Source of the DNA: Aquanectria penicillioides
Lineage: Eukaryota; Ascomycota; Sordariomycetes; Hypocreales; Nectriaceae
Assembly (NCBI GenBank): GCA_003415625.1
Contig: PYIU01000009.1
Coordinates: forward strand, 2,046,001-2,110,000
Length of the DNA stretch: 64,000 nucleotides
Reading direction: 5' to 3'
Of the stretch, positions 44,524 to 57,317 are shown piece after piece (position 1 is the stretch's first letter; each line of letters opens with the position of its first letter). The position numbers were made by a program, and so were the translations under genes. The notes under the pieces were generated by a model. It saw only the letters and a list, made by a program, of their open reading frames with translations, searched no databases and was not told where the DNA came from.

Positions 44524-47500
44524 GTCCTCTTTTGCTTTGGGCTCCGTTACTGGTTTGAATCATTTTGGCTCGAGACGGAAGTCAAGCCGCGAAGCCCCCT
44601 GCAAGCCCCAGCGGCTGGGTCAGACTCCATTAGGACGTCGGAGAACGACCTAGAAGGGAGGAATGTGTGTCCAGTTTCTGTTTAAGTCAATGCGTGTTGT
44701 ATCGAGAATGATGACGGTCATACGAACATAGATAATCGTGGATACTGGCGTGGTGAGTTGACGAACACGAGAGGTCTTGGTTAGAGAAGGGAACAGGCTC
44801 GGGCTGCTTCTGACGGTCGAGAAACCGCACAAAGGGCCGGCGGCTACGGTGGCTACGGTGGCGCGGCTCCGTGGTGGACATGCTCAGTGTGTTTCGGTAG
44901 GACGGAGCGGCGCATCGTCATCGCACTGATTACCGCTCCTGGTGGGGGAAGTCCCTGTGAAACGACCAGAATGGGCGCCGCAAGAGCAACAACATCATGG
45001 CTTGGCACAGGGGAGCATTGTCGGTTCAGCGGCCCCGACTCTCTAACCTTGTCAGGTGCTGTCAGGCGCCTTCAGGCCCCGGTTCTGGCCCTGACGGGAG
45101 AGATGTCGACAACGGAGTCATTGGGTGGTGGGTGACAGGGCCTCTCACCAAGCAAGGACCTTGAGCCAGTGGATGGCGGCATGAGGCCACCAGGCATGAG
45201 GCACAGCCCTGGAGGGGTTCGAAGAGGGAAACAAGGAGGGACAAAACCAACACTCACAGAGAAAGCGGCGACCAGGGGCAACGGACCAGGTACATCGCGA
45301 GGGTGCGTACCCGGAGGTACACCCGCCGCTTGTCAGATCGCGGTACCAAGAGCAGCCACTACCAACATGTACCGATGCCACCCAGGTACATGCCGTCCTC
45401 CAGTACCTCAGAGTACGTACCTTCCACCGATAACAGTCCGTGCTCAGCCCTACACACCGACTGCCCAGTCTCCAACTGCCACCCATTATTACCTTATTAT
45501 TAGCGTCCTCAGCCACACCCTAGCGCTGCCGGCTTCCCGCCATTCCAGACCAGCGGCAGCCTGAGCTTCACTGAGAATAGACGGTGAGGGCAGTGCTTCT
45601 TTTGGTCTGGAGTGTGCAGATGTCCATGTCGTTTGGCTCACCGGCATGAGCCATCCGGTGGCCTGGTTATTGGAGATGCTGGCGCTCGAGCGGTTGGTTG
45701 TCTGCAACTGTGCAGCACAGGTTCCATGTAACTCCAACGCAGCGCCTTCTCCGCATCGTAGCCCTATGGCTTGATTACGGTCAAACCTTCGATACCATCA
45801 TGCGCCACTGTTCTGACCGTACGCTGCGCCATCAACTTGCCAATATCGGAAGATGCCTGGGTTAGTGCCGACGTTATTTCTGACCGGCACATCATATTGC
45901 AGTTGGAACAGCATGCACCTACTGAAAAATTGGCTTTTGAATCATGCCGGTCCTCAACTTACCAAAATGGTAAGGCGAAGAAGGGTCGGAACTCGGACTC
46001 GTCATGCGGGCCTGTCGAACTCTGGCTTCCTCTTGGCTATATTTCTCATTTCTTTTTGGCTCTTTTCTTGACATACCTGCACAATTTTACTTGGTGGCCG
46101 ATTCAAACAAAAATGACTAGAAAACTGTAAGATGATGCCAAGGCGGATCCCCGATGCTTCCTTTGATGAGGAAGCTCAGGGTCCAACACCAATTCGGCAC
46201 CAAGCAGGAGCAGGGCCGAGTGCGTAGGGCGAAGTTAAACAATCCGCATCGACCGCTACATGGTCAGTGCATTCGCATTCGCCAAAGATGGGCACTTCCG
46301 TCTAAATGAGAGCTGTCTCAGACCCAACACAGTCCTCTTTGCGACACCAATGGCCGTTTTTCCCGTGCACTCGTTGGTGTTCGCCTCGAACATTTTAACA
46401 AGGATTTGCAGTTTTTCCGCATGGAATAGTGTCCTCGGTATGCTGACAGTGAAAGGATCACCCTTTCGCACTTGACTCTAAAACGACAACCATTCTCGTT
46501 ACCAATTATCACCAATAATTTGTTCGTTATCTATCTCAACAGTCATCGCCTAGTGGCATTAGCATACGACTTGAACTTGCACAACGCACAAGTCATCAAC
46601 TGCTCTAAGATACTAAACAGCAAGTCAGACGGGCAGTCCGTAATTTACTACGCAGGCTCTGCCGGGGGGGCGGGGTTCTTCATGACATACATTGTGTCCT
46701 TTCGCCCTCTTGTCGGCGCTTTTTTACATAGGGGAGTCAGCAATTGTACAGGGAGTGGGTGTTGAGGAAGTCGCCTGCTTTGGGTTTCTATCTCCCAGCA
46801 TCTGTGTGGTTTGCTCTGACACGTCTGGTAGGGCTGAGTACCGAAATGCCACGTCTGTTGGGGGTGTGTGCCCATACACCCTGGCCCATATGCTGGTCGC
46901 ATCCTTCAACTGGGTTTAGTGGCACCGTACCGGAAGACGCTCTATGCCCGCTGCAAGTGAAGGGCTGCAGTGGAGGGTAAGGGGATGGTGTGGCGTGGCC
47001 CTGGAGCCGACCCGTTGGGTGGGCAGCGTAGCATTCGGGGACCCACATCTGCACGCCGGGCTTCTTGGGACATCTCGGTCTTGGCCGATGCAGTCGACGG
47101 CCTGAGGGGTGCTCTCCAGCAAGCCACAGAACCGTCCTACGGGAAAACGATTTGACCTAGGGTGATCGGGGAGAGTGCACCAGCAGACCCGTTGACAAGG
47201 TGTCAAGACGAACAAAAGAAAGGAAACAAAATTGGCTGGCGAGCCCGAAAGCCGGCTTGCTGGCTCATGGGAAAGCGACAGACGCCCAGCCCGTTGCCTA
47301 TCTCTAGGCTGGGGGCCTGCTGGGGGGTGACCAGGGCTTCGGATTCTACATAGTGAACTACGTACATGTACGTATCTTACAGCACTACATTGGTTGAGGG
47401 ACGTGCTACAACCGTCACACCTGCCTGGTCGGTTGCCTACACCTTCCTACTACTACTTTCCATATTTTTTGGCTTGGCTCTCATGCTTCCAGGCAGGTGC

Positions 47501-50500
47501 GGCACATGAGGCAACCACCCGCCCCATTCCCATGTCCTGGGGTAGAAGGAGTGCACAATGCGGACCGGACGCACTGGTCAGCCGGGGGTTTGTTACTCTC
47601 GGCGCACGCATTTCTCCATTTTCCTTATGGAATCCTAGCAAAGCAAATGTCATCTAAGCGTTCCTACGAAAAAAATGATTCATTGCATGAAATAATCGAT
47701 TCCGCGGATACCTTTTTCGATCCGATTCGGTTTCTTTTTTTCTTTTTCTCTCCCTCTTTTTTTTTCTTTTTTCATTTGTGGTATTTCTCACGAAACCATC
47801 TTGACTAGGATGACAGCTGGCCATTATGGTCTAGGCCATTCAGATGGATACTTTGGTGTTCGGGCAAACTCTGTTGATGATCGTGCCAGTGGAAGGATAT
47901 GGCAAAGACGGCACACCCAATATAACAAGGGTCACTGTAGAGTGTCAGGCTCAGATGCGGATACATGTTGATTGGATACCAGGAACAGAACCTCCCCGGG
48001 GGAGATGACGAGATTGACGCAGTGCAACAGCCACAACCCTGGCTTGCCTGCGTGAGGCCGTCATCTCACCGTGTTGCCCCTGGCTCAAACAGCGGGCGGA
48101 ATGACCGACTTCAGACGCAATTGTGTGAACTTGCGGTCGTTGATACTACTACGTAAAGGGGTTGTATCAATGCCGAGGACTCGGACCGATGATTTGCATG
48201 ACTTAGTCGCGATTTTGAAGGCCGTGGTTTGAGAGCAGCCAGTAACTTTGGTCATGCTGGCTCCAATCCGCCGGGGCCAGGAACGGCGGGGGCCGAATGT
48301 GCTATCCAGTGCGCTGGGTCGGGCGGCTTTTCCCCAAACCAAACGCCATTGCCGAAGTGTTGATCAGCAAAAATGTTCCTGCACTAGCCAGTTAGAGCCA
48401 CAACATCAAGACATGGAGCATCGATCTTCTTCGTTGTCTCCGCTCAAATCAAGGTTTTCGCCCAGGCTTCCGGTTCACATAGCTCATGAAGGCAATCCTG
48501 GGACACTGTTGGAATGATGGTTGCCTTACTGCAGGTGACTAGTGAGGGCCTCGAGTTACCGCAACACCCCGCCTAACTAAGGCTCGGCGTCCTCCCATGA
48601 GATACCGAGGATGACCACACCGTGCGCTGCTCGACTCACTCCCCAAGACGTCTATCAAGAACGAGATACCTTGACTCAATGATCGACGACCCAGAACAAG
48701 ATGCAATGCGATGCAACACGAGGAATACGAGGCGTCGCAAACGCTGCAATCTCACCAAAATACAAACGTAGGGTAGCGGCAGGATTGCGCCAAATAATGC
48801 CTGTTGATTGAACAAAGCAACGAAGCAATCAATCGGTGTGCCGTGCCAATCTTAATTATCTCCCTACGTACCTCCTATGCGTCTCTAACCGGGCATCAAC
48901 ATGGCCGGCGCCCAACTCAATATTGATGCAGGATGTTAAGGCGGAGCAAAGCATTCAAGTCGTTGCTTTGGATGGATTCGGTTTACATCCATCATCCATC
49001 ACCGCATTCATCTTGATCTCGTCACATTTCTTGGCAATTGTGCCGGTGACCCCTGGAGCGTACCACACTCCAGCAACCTCGAGCCACTGCGGCGGCCATA
49101 CAGAGGGGGTGGTTGGGGGGTGGGTGGTTGCACCGCCATCATGTCGCTTCTTTTTATAACTTTGACTATCCGTATGTTCACTGTCAAGGGGCTCTGCAGC
49201 CGTACTGCACCCAATCACGCCCTGTCACCAGGTATGCCCGTCAACAAGGCTTAGACCCCACTATGCCTGTTGGGGGCACACCTCGAACCACCGAACACCC
49301 AAACCTCATCCATGCAGGAACTCTGTGCAGCATTTGGTTGGAGCGTAGATGGCGTCGCGGCTTGAGATTCAACCTTAGCAAGGCAGCTTTTGCCGTTTCA
49401 CCTCTGACTACTGGGTCTGCGAGCGGGAATTGCAGAGGGGATCCATCAACAAAACGGCGTGAGCTTGGCGTCAGTTCGCTCTGGCGTCAGACTGTGGACA
49501 CTAGGCGAAAGACCAGTATCCTATCATCACCATGCCGAGGCAATCAAGAGAACGATATCTCACAACGCGCCTGCATAGGACACGGACCGTGGGCTGGTTC
49601 CTGAGCTGCGGCTTTGATTTCACCTCCTCAGGGAGGTAGGGAATGAGTTCAATCCATGGCCGACAAATGGCATCATATTGGGACACAATAGGACAAAGTG
49701 GTGTATTTTAGGAAATATCTCCGGCATGCCATTCCATATGCTTCGGATTGTCGAACTTTTATTCCAACACGAGTTTGCGATTAGAGGGACGAATGAAAGA
49801 CGTAACTAGTGTTACTCACGTAACACACGGCTCATACTGGCATGCTCCGTCAGATGCGCCAACAGACTTTCGTTGCTTGGTATGACTGGAAGCGCGCAAA
49901 GTAGTGGGGGGAGGGGGAAGCTTTCGTTTCTTTGTCCATTTCACGGAAACCTTCATCTCCACCACGGCCGTTGAGACCTTGGTCAGCTTCTTCGCCCGCC
50001 GAGTTGAGTCGACGCGAAGTGGAGATGGTAAACGGGTATTGAGATCAGACAGGGAAATTTTATTCCACGGAGCTTCTAAAGGCATGGCCGAATGGAGATG
50101 ATGGAGACAACTGTGGAGGGATTCAAGATGAAACATGCGCCGGAAACGCAACAGGCCAGACGAAAGCGCGGAACCACCAAGAGGCCAAGGGCAGAGTCGG
50201 GCGGGAAGGGGCTCCGGTTTGGGCCAAGCGGTGCGCGGTCTTGGAGGTTGAGGGCAGGCATGGGCATTGTCATCAAACTCCAGTGACCCCCCTGATGTTG
50301 ACATCAGTGATCGCCAACGGGGTTAGGACACGAGTGCCCAGATAGGGTATAGCGGGCCGACGAGGTCTTCGGGAAACGCCTCTCGGGACCCAGGGCGACC
50401 AACGAGCAGCAAGGAGCGAGTCTGGGAGGTGTTGAGCGACGTGTGAGCGGGCGAGGCCGGGCTGTGCTCTTCGACTCGGAGCCGATTTAGACCGTAGCAA

Positions 50501-50525
50501 CCGACGCTTACTATTGGTCCCAAAG

Positions 50526-50546
50526 CAGGGGGCAGGGGGCAGGGGG
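50526..50546. repeat. Three CAGGGGG units, quadruplex-prone
   Basis: Three runs of five G spaced by ca (50528-50532, 50535-50539 and 50542-50546). Four runs would be the standard for an intramolecular quadruplex, so this is only a weak candidate. Confidence 0.7.
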
Positions 50547-51970
50547 CTCGCTGTCATGGATGAGCACGAAATTTTTACCTTTCTTGCGGTGCGGTCTTGG
50601 TGGTCCCAGTGACCCAGTTTGGGGGTCACTTCGTGTGGCACAGATACCAAAGAATGACTGAGCCAGTAAGGAACAGAGACGTATGTGAATGACAGCGATT
50701 GGACGGTGAAGCTGGAATTGTCTCTGGTGCATTTGCACAGCACAAGCCTGTCCACGAGGACATAGCACAGCACAGCACAGTGATGCGCAGCACCTGCATA
50801 GGCTCAGGATAAAAATATCCCCCCCCCCAGTGCTAGAGCAACAGAGCCTCCACCATCTCGGCACGGGATGGCAGTGCCCTACCTCAAATAGCGCAGCAGG
50901 CACGACGGTGTGCTATTTTACGACTACATGCGTTCGTAGAGGCTGCGAGCAACCTGAGTCCGGTAGGTACTCCGTACATACACTGCATCAAACAGGCTCT
51001 TGCGACAGGAAAGGCATGACTGCAGACCACCACATGGAAGTGGTTGATGCAGGTGTAAATTCAAGTCTACATTACTCGGGCGGGATGGTTCAGTTGGAAT
51101 TGGACTGTGGGAACCGGGCTGTGCCAATGAGAATGGAACGGGAGGGAGGACCGTCATTGTCGTTTGGCATTGCGGCAAGTCCTTCCATGTTCTGATTGTC
51201 TTAGTTGAGAGGGGCTCCAAGACAGCAGAAAGAGGGGCTCGAGAGTCGAAGGCACCTTGCTCATGTCCATGCTTTTGCTTGTGACTGGTGCTGGTCATGT
51301 AAGGATATATGGTCAAGCACAATTACATGTTCCCCAGACCGACGGGCTGGTCCATGTCAAGACATTGGACGGGAATGACGGGGGCAAGGAGAGGGAGGGA
51401 CGGTCGTTCGGTCGGTGGTGGAATTGGGAATGGGGCATGGCCGATGGAGGGTGTTGCATGGTGCGTGGTGGTGGTTGGTATCCGGAAAAGCAAGACATAC
51501 TACGACGTAGACAAAACATGGTGGATGGTGTCCGCGTACATTGTACAGCAGGGCAATCTGGGTACACGGAGCACGGCGTTCGCGGGGTGGGAATGAGGAA
51601 GGGGAATGGACGAATGGAGGTGGCTTGGGCCTGTCATGTCTTGTCTTGTCTCGTCTCGACTGGTCCTTGACTTGAGCTTGAGCTTGAGTTTTCGACAGAC
51701 ATGTGCTGTCTCTGATTGTGCTCCATTGAGTGAGAAAGAAACGGGAGTGGAGGAGGGCCCGCAATGGAAACGGGAGAGGGAGGGTGGAGGACTTTGACCG
51801 GGACCGCTTACCATGTACCTTTTGGGGACGAGCTAGGTACTGTACTTTCCGCGGGAGCAGGGCGGCCAGTGGGTTTATTTTTTTTTTGCTCTACCCTTTC
51901 ATTTTGGGAGCCCCCTGATTGCTGGCGTTCCGTCTTCTCGCTATGGACCTGCCTGTGACTGGCCACTGGA

Positions 51971-52018
51971 GGACTAGGACTGGGACTTGGGATTGGGGAC
52001 TGGGACTGGGACTAGGAC
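51971..52018. repeat. gggact repeat tract
   Basis: About eight imperfect copies of ggact, gggactt or gggact in a row, about 1.7 kb before the zinc-finger gene. There is no coding content. Confidence 0.8.
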
Positions 52019-53264
52019 ATGGCATGGTGAATCGATGAGACAGGGATCTCCCCACCCCCATGACTGCTTGATCGGTACAGGGCTGTGGGTACCTCTACAT
52101 GCTGCCCTGCCCCCTGCAGCCTGCTTCTGTCGCATTTTGCGTCTTCCGGAGACCCCTGCCTTAGGCCCTGGAGGCCTTCCCGACTTGTACCAGTACTCCC
52201 GATACCTGGGCCCCTCCATCCCCTCCCCCCATGAGAAGATCGACCTTTGGTTGTCCTGGGCCACGGCCATGGCGACTCAGCACCCCCCCCCGCGAAGGAC
52301 AGCGCACACCCTCCACTGCGACGAGGCGCGCTCTCACTGTAACCTCCACTCTGGCACCCTGAATAGGGCTCAGAGTTCCCTAACTCAGAGCCTGGCCTTG
52401 GGCCGCGCCCCCCTCCTCTCCCCTCCTCTCGGGGCGGTGACACGCCTCTCCGCCATTTCCTTGCCCTGGCCACCATCAAACCAGCAGCACCACCCCCAGA
52501 GCCCATCCATCCTCCACGAATACCGAGTCTGGACTGGCTTGTGGACGGCATCGGATTCTCGCGTGTAACTTTTTGCAGCTAAATGTCTCTCCACCCTGGT
52601 CCCCGATTGAGGCTGGGCGCTGGTGTCCGCCTGTGCCTCTGGCTCTCGCTCACCCACACCAGAACCACAACCACCGCCCACACACTCACTCTCGCTCGCA
52701 ATGTAGTGCTATTTCTCACACACCACACACACGCCCACAGCCCTCGCTCCCGCACGCCTCCCCTCGGTTCTCGCTAGCCCAGCCTGGGCTGGCTCGCTCC
52801 ACGCTTTCTCAATGCCCCCATGTCCCATGTATGTCTCCATGGGAGCGCGGGTCCCCCAGCAAGGTACCTACTGGTCCCGTAGGGCCCCAGTTTCTCGTGG
52901 CTCTAGGCTGGCTGGAGCGTCCATCTCGACTGAGCAGAGACCGATCCGTCACGGACTGGGCTCGGATGCAGGTGCTCTTGGTGCATTGTCTATATCTACG
53001 TTGGACCCCCCAGACCTCCCGGGACCAAGGAAAGCCTCGTGGTTCTATCACGAACACTGACTCTTGGTTTCTTCACCTCGTTGGCTTCTTGCCTCGCCCA
53101 TTACCTTCGTTGACTTGTCTGTCTCGACGGCAGTGAGATATACAGGAGGGTTTTCGAGAGATTCTTCTGTCCTCGCCACCCCCTTCCTCCCTTCCTCTCC
53201 GAGTCGCTTCTTGGAGTGGTTCAAACGACACAACTCGGCCGGGTACTGTTTTATATTTTCTTAC

Positions 53265-53302
53265 AGACAGACATATATATACACGCATATATATATTTAT
53301 AA
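53265..53302. promoter_or_regulatory. TA-rich segment in front of the zinc-finger gene
   Basis: agacagacatatatatacac followed by gcatatatatatttataata forms the most TA-rich part of the upstream region, about 380 bases before the ATG and just upstream of a pyrimidine-rich leader. It is a candidate core promoter. This is a position-based inference. Confidence 0.35.
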
Positions 53303-53679
53303 TACCCCCGCCAAAAGACACTCTCAATATCCTGGAGAAACCTGCAGTTCTCAGTCAAACTCCTTGACAAGAATCGCATTTCCCAGGTCGTCCCAGTTAC
53401 GCACACCTCCCGGACTTCGCGAGACCTACAAGCCCACAGCCCCGTTGACTGTCTGGAATGCAAAGTGGTGCAGGTTCGCTCCCCCACTGACACCTTTCAC
53501 CTTCCAGAAGAACACTGGGACCCTAACTTTCGGTTTTCTCGTCTAGATCAAGGTGATCGCATTCCACCGTGGCTGAGCTATAACTGCTTCGAGCCCGTCT
53601 TCAACATCGCTTCCACAAGCACTGCCTCCGGCCATTCTTTACCTTGCCGCTTCCTTCCCGTCTTGCAACCGACTACACC

Positions 53680-56096
53680 ATGACATCCCTAACGGAGCAA
53701 CCCTTTGCCATGTTTCCTCCACACAGCGACTCCCCAGACGAGTTTGGCCAGGCCGTCTTCACCACCGGCCCCATGGACGTGAGCATTCCCGCCGACGCCT
53801 TCGGCAACTTTCGGCAGCACCCGTTTCCCACATCGATGGGTTTCGAGCCCTCCCTCTACGCTGACGCGACCCCCAACTACATGCTCAACTCTCGCGGTTC
53901 GCCTAGCATGTACGACGAGAGCGACATGAGACTGCCCTCGTCCAGCCTGTCGACCGCCTCTGCTCCTTCAGCCGCATCCTCGGCCATCGGCTCTCCCCAA
54001 TCCAACCACGGCCAGATGGGTGCCGGGCCCGAGTGGGTTCACCCCGGCCTGGGCGTCCAACCCGGCATCGTTGGCAACGACTTCATGGCCGGCTCTGATC
54101 TCGCGTCCTTTGCTGGTCCCGGCATGGAGGAGCTCGCCTTTGATTTTGGTCCCGCGAAGGGCTTTGTTGGTGAGTTGGTTGCCTCTACTACTGCTATTGC
54201 TACCTCTGTCGATGCTTTGGCCACTACTGCTGCTGCTTCGCCTCGTGGCTCCGCCGCGCAGCAGAGGCCTCCCCGCTATTCGCTTGCACCCTCCTACCCC
54301 TGTCTAACTCCGCTTGCCCTTTCTACCAAGTCTCCTTCTACTTCTGCTTCTTCTGCTGGCGCTTCAGCCCTTCACATAGCGCAAGACGCGTTGCCTGTCG
54401 ATCCCCATCTGTCGCTTTCTTCTCCTTCTGGTTCTCCTTGTTCCGTGTCTTCTGGCAACATCGCGCCCCCACTCCCTCTTCCACGTGCTCTAAGCAACGA
54501 CTTAGCTCGTCGGCTATTTCGTCAACTGAGACATTCTGCTGGCCGTCACAACCAGCACGGCACTCTGTTACCCCCTCGCCCAGCAAACGCGACGCTGCTT
54601 TCTTTTCCCAGAGCAGCGGACATTTTGTTGCCCCTCTCCAGTCTTCTTCTCCTTGGTCGCCCTCGCGCATTTCGCCTGCCTCTATTGTTACCTCTCCGAC
54701 CATGATTGCTGACCTCGCAACCGCGACAGACCCGTCGCTCATCCACCCAGAAATCGCTCGACCTCCAATGGGAATTCCCTATGATGCCCACTACCAGCAG
54801 CCAAACCACTATCCGGCGTCGCCATCAGTCGCCTCTTCTTCCCCTCAGCCCAACATGATGCGCACCAACAGCTCGTCACCTTTCCTCCACAACGGCCCCT
54901 TTCAACCCGCATTCCCCAGCAGCCCCTACGGCCCCACCATGGATAACCATGTCCGCCCTCCCAGCATGAGCCACTTCGTCCCTGCTACCCCCGGAGAGTA
55001 CCACAGCGGCGACGAGAAGGAGAAGCAACGGTGCACCTGGCCCGACTGCGGCAAGGTTTTCAAGGACCTCAAGGCTCACATGCTGACCCACCAAAACGAG
55101 CGCCCTGAGAAGTGCCCCATTCAGACTTGCGAGTATCACGTCAAGGGATTCGCTCGCAAGTACGACAAGAACCGTCACACTCTGACTCACTACAAGGGCA
55201 CTATGGTTTGTGGCTTTTGCCCAGGTTCTGGCTCTGCGGCAGAGAAGTCATTCAACCGTGCCGATGTCTTCAAGCGCCACTTGACAGCTGTCCACGGAGT
55301 TGAGCAGACTCCTCCCAACAGTCGCAAGAAGTCTGCGACTGGTGTCAACAGCGGCAAGAAGCTCACTGGCTACGCCCCCGATGCAACGGGCAAGTGCAGT
55401 ACTTGCTCGCAGACTTTCTCCAACGCCCAAGACTTCTACGAGCATTTGGATGACTGTGTGCTTCGTATCGTTCAGCAGGAGGATCCTGCCGAGGCGATCA
55501 ACGCCAAGCGCCTGGCTGAGGTTGAGAACGACAAGGACGTTCACCAGACTCTGGAGAAGAACAACCTTCCCACCGTCACTGAGACCGGCTCGGTTGAGGA
55601 GGAGGACGAGGAACTTGACACCGGCGATGAAGAGGATGTCGACGTCTCGTCCAAATCCAGCCACTCCCCCATCACCAAGAAGAAGGGCAACCCTGCCAAT
55701 GGCGTTCAGAAGTCTCGTGGCGTGACTCACTCCCGAGGCGGTGTGACCCTCACCACCAAGACCCGAGGCCGCAAGAACCGCCGCGACTATCCCTCGTCAT
55801 GGGGTTTCGATAAGGGTCAGATGACCATGAAGAAGCGTGTCATGGCCGTCTTTGATGGTCCGAGGCGCTTGGCCAAGGACGATATGATGTTGTCCACCGA
55901 CCACGAGGTTCGCATCAAGCTCGCTGACGGCAAGTCGTATGTTACAGATCTTGACGTGCAGACCCTGAAGCGAGCTGAGGGCTTCCTTGGTGCGACCGAG
56001 GATGAGAAGGGTCCTTGGATTTCCGACGATCCCACTGCAGATCAGCTCAAGGAGATGCAGATGATCCTCGACCACAGCAAGGCTACCGTTGTCTAA
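53680..56096 (+). CDS. C2H2 zinc-finger transcription factor with a long intron
   Basis: 618 residues from exons 53680-54169 and 54730-56096 (1857 bases, exact). The N-terminal half is rich in Ser, Pro, Gly and Asn (MTSLTEQPFAMFPPHSDSPD), like an activation region. Zinc fingers start at Cys265: CTWPDC with HMLTH, then CPIQTC with HTLTH, then CGFC with HLTAVH. A degenerate fourth is CSTC (from about residue 386) with HLDDC. An acidic stretch (EEEDEELDTGDEEDVD) and a basic one (TRGRKNRRDYPSS) follow. The intron from GTGAGT at 54170 to CGACAG at 54729 is 560 bases, long for this genome, and is needed to join the frames. It is a nuclear DNA-binding regulator. I cannot name an orthologue. The ATG is chosen because upstream in-frame starts are not ATG. 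Confidence 0.85.
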
Positions 56097-57317
56097 AGCG
56101 ACCACTCTCCTTGGGGTGATGGGGTCTCCCCCACACCCCCTTTCGTACCACGAAACACAAAAAAAACCTATGATTAAAAAGCATGGCAAGATGGCGTACG
56201 CGAAACTGTACTAGAATAAGGAAACTTTCTGGATTGCGGGAGTATTACTATGGATACTGGAACGGGAATTTTTATGACACTGGGCGGATACGGGAACGAT
56301 GAGAGGATCTGCTCCCAATATTTGGATTGTTTGTTTGGGAGTTGACGTATCGATACCCCTGTTTTCTCTTTTTTTCTTTTCCTTCTCTCCCTTCATGGTG
56401 TGTGTTGATTCACCAGTTGATGATGGCTTGACGACAATCGATAATGGATGACCTGAAAGAATTGAGTGTGTGCACCTGCTTTTTGTTTTTGTTTTCGGAT
56501 CTTTGTGGAACTCTTCATGCGACGGGGATCTCGGGTGTATTTTGAAGCACCGATTCTCACTCCTTTCTATTCATAATGCTATGGAGCAGCCCTGAGAAAA
56601 CAGTTGGGACTTGGAAATCTACTCGGAATGTATCATCAATGAGGATCAGGCTATGAGAAGCATGGATGAAGTTTATGCGGAAATGGAGTTTTGCGGAGTT
56701 TGGCTGTCTGACGGGGTGGTTCAGGGAACCAGACCACAAACTTAAACTTAAAACAATGAATTGATAATGTTACCACATCTTGTATCCTCCCGATGGGTTC
56801 TAGTACGCATTTATGTGAAAACGACTGCACCACGGACCGGTTTTGAGAGGAATATCTAGTGGTGTCGATGGCAAATATGTGTATCCTCAAAGTTCGGTTT
56901 CATCTTCAATTCCCAGCTGCACAACCCCGCGAAAAGCGGTCGGGGTTGGCAAATTTCTGGCCTGCCCCTCCCCCACTAACATAATCTGGCACGCCACAAT
57001 TCATTTGGAGTCTTATAGACAGGCATATTGGGATATAGTTTATTCTCCATATTCACTCAGGCATGTTCGTTTCCTCTCGCTTGTAGTTGAGTTCTGGAAG
57101 GCCTGTCTTGTCGAAGTAGGATTTCTCTTGGCTACATACTGACCCCAACGCAACTCCACGCGCTGCGGCACCTGGGATTTGTGGCTTCCGTTGGGCAACG
57201 ACACAACATCACAGGAGGAAACCTTCACTTCACTTTCACTTGTCTTCCTCTCACCTCACTCAGGAGAAAAGAAAAAAAAAAAAAAAAAAAAACTCACCCA
57301 AAAAACCAACCCACAAA
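56097..57317. other. Intergenic: zinc-finger 3' side and methyltransferase leader
   Basis: 1.2 kb. AT-richer sequence to about 56850 fits a long 3' UTR and terminator. A run of 21 A at 57272-57292 lies in the leader, 25 bases before the methyltransferase ATG. No gene is supported. Confidence 0.5.

Larger units (their letters stand above)
37399..53679. other. Gene desert of about 16.3 kb
   Basis: Both strands carry many short overlapping frames of up to about 216 codons, none with a recognisable domain, a clear intron pattern or protein-like composition. Base composition is balanced to GC-rich, so it is not an AT-rich RIP-degraded block. It holds long C-runs (39560-39570 and 40461-40479), a G-run triplet (50526-50546), tandem pentamers (44461-44523), ggactgggact repeats (51971-52018), T/C tracts (47716-47780) and a pyrimidine-rich 1 kb before 53680. 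The zinc-finger factor gene begins at its right edge, so much of it may be promoter, leader or non-coding transcript. I searched for T-arm-like tRNA motifs by eye and found none convincing. Confidence 0.65.

Noticed and set aside
45205..45235. ggggttcgaagaggg as a possible tRNA T-arm
   Set aside because: The two sides are not complementary and no cloverleaf can be drawn.
49816..50304. 162-codon minus-strand ATG frame in the gene desert
   Set aside because: It has an ATG and a basic tail but no recognisable family. Similar frames occur throughout this region by chance.
51987..53136. Consecutive frames of 193 and 187 codons upstream of the zinc-finger gene
   Set aside because: Both follow the strong CT and CCC bias of the leader region and differ in frame. 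They are best seen as composition effects.
54642..54705. Acceptor CTCTCCAG at 54641 for the zinc-finger intron
   Set aside because: It does not restore the reading frame from the GTGAGT donor. The AG at 54729 does.
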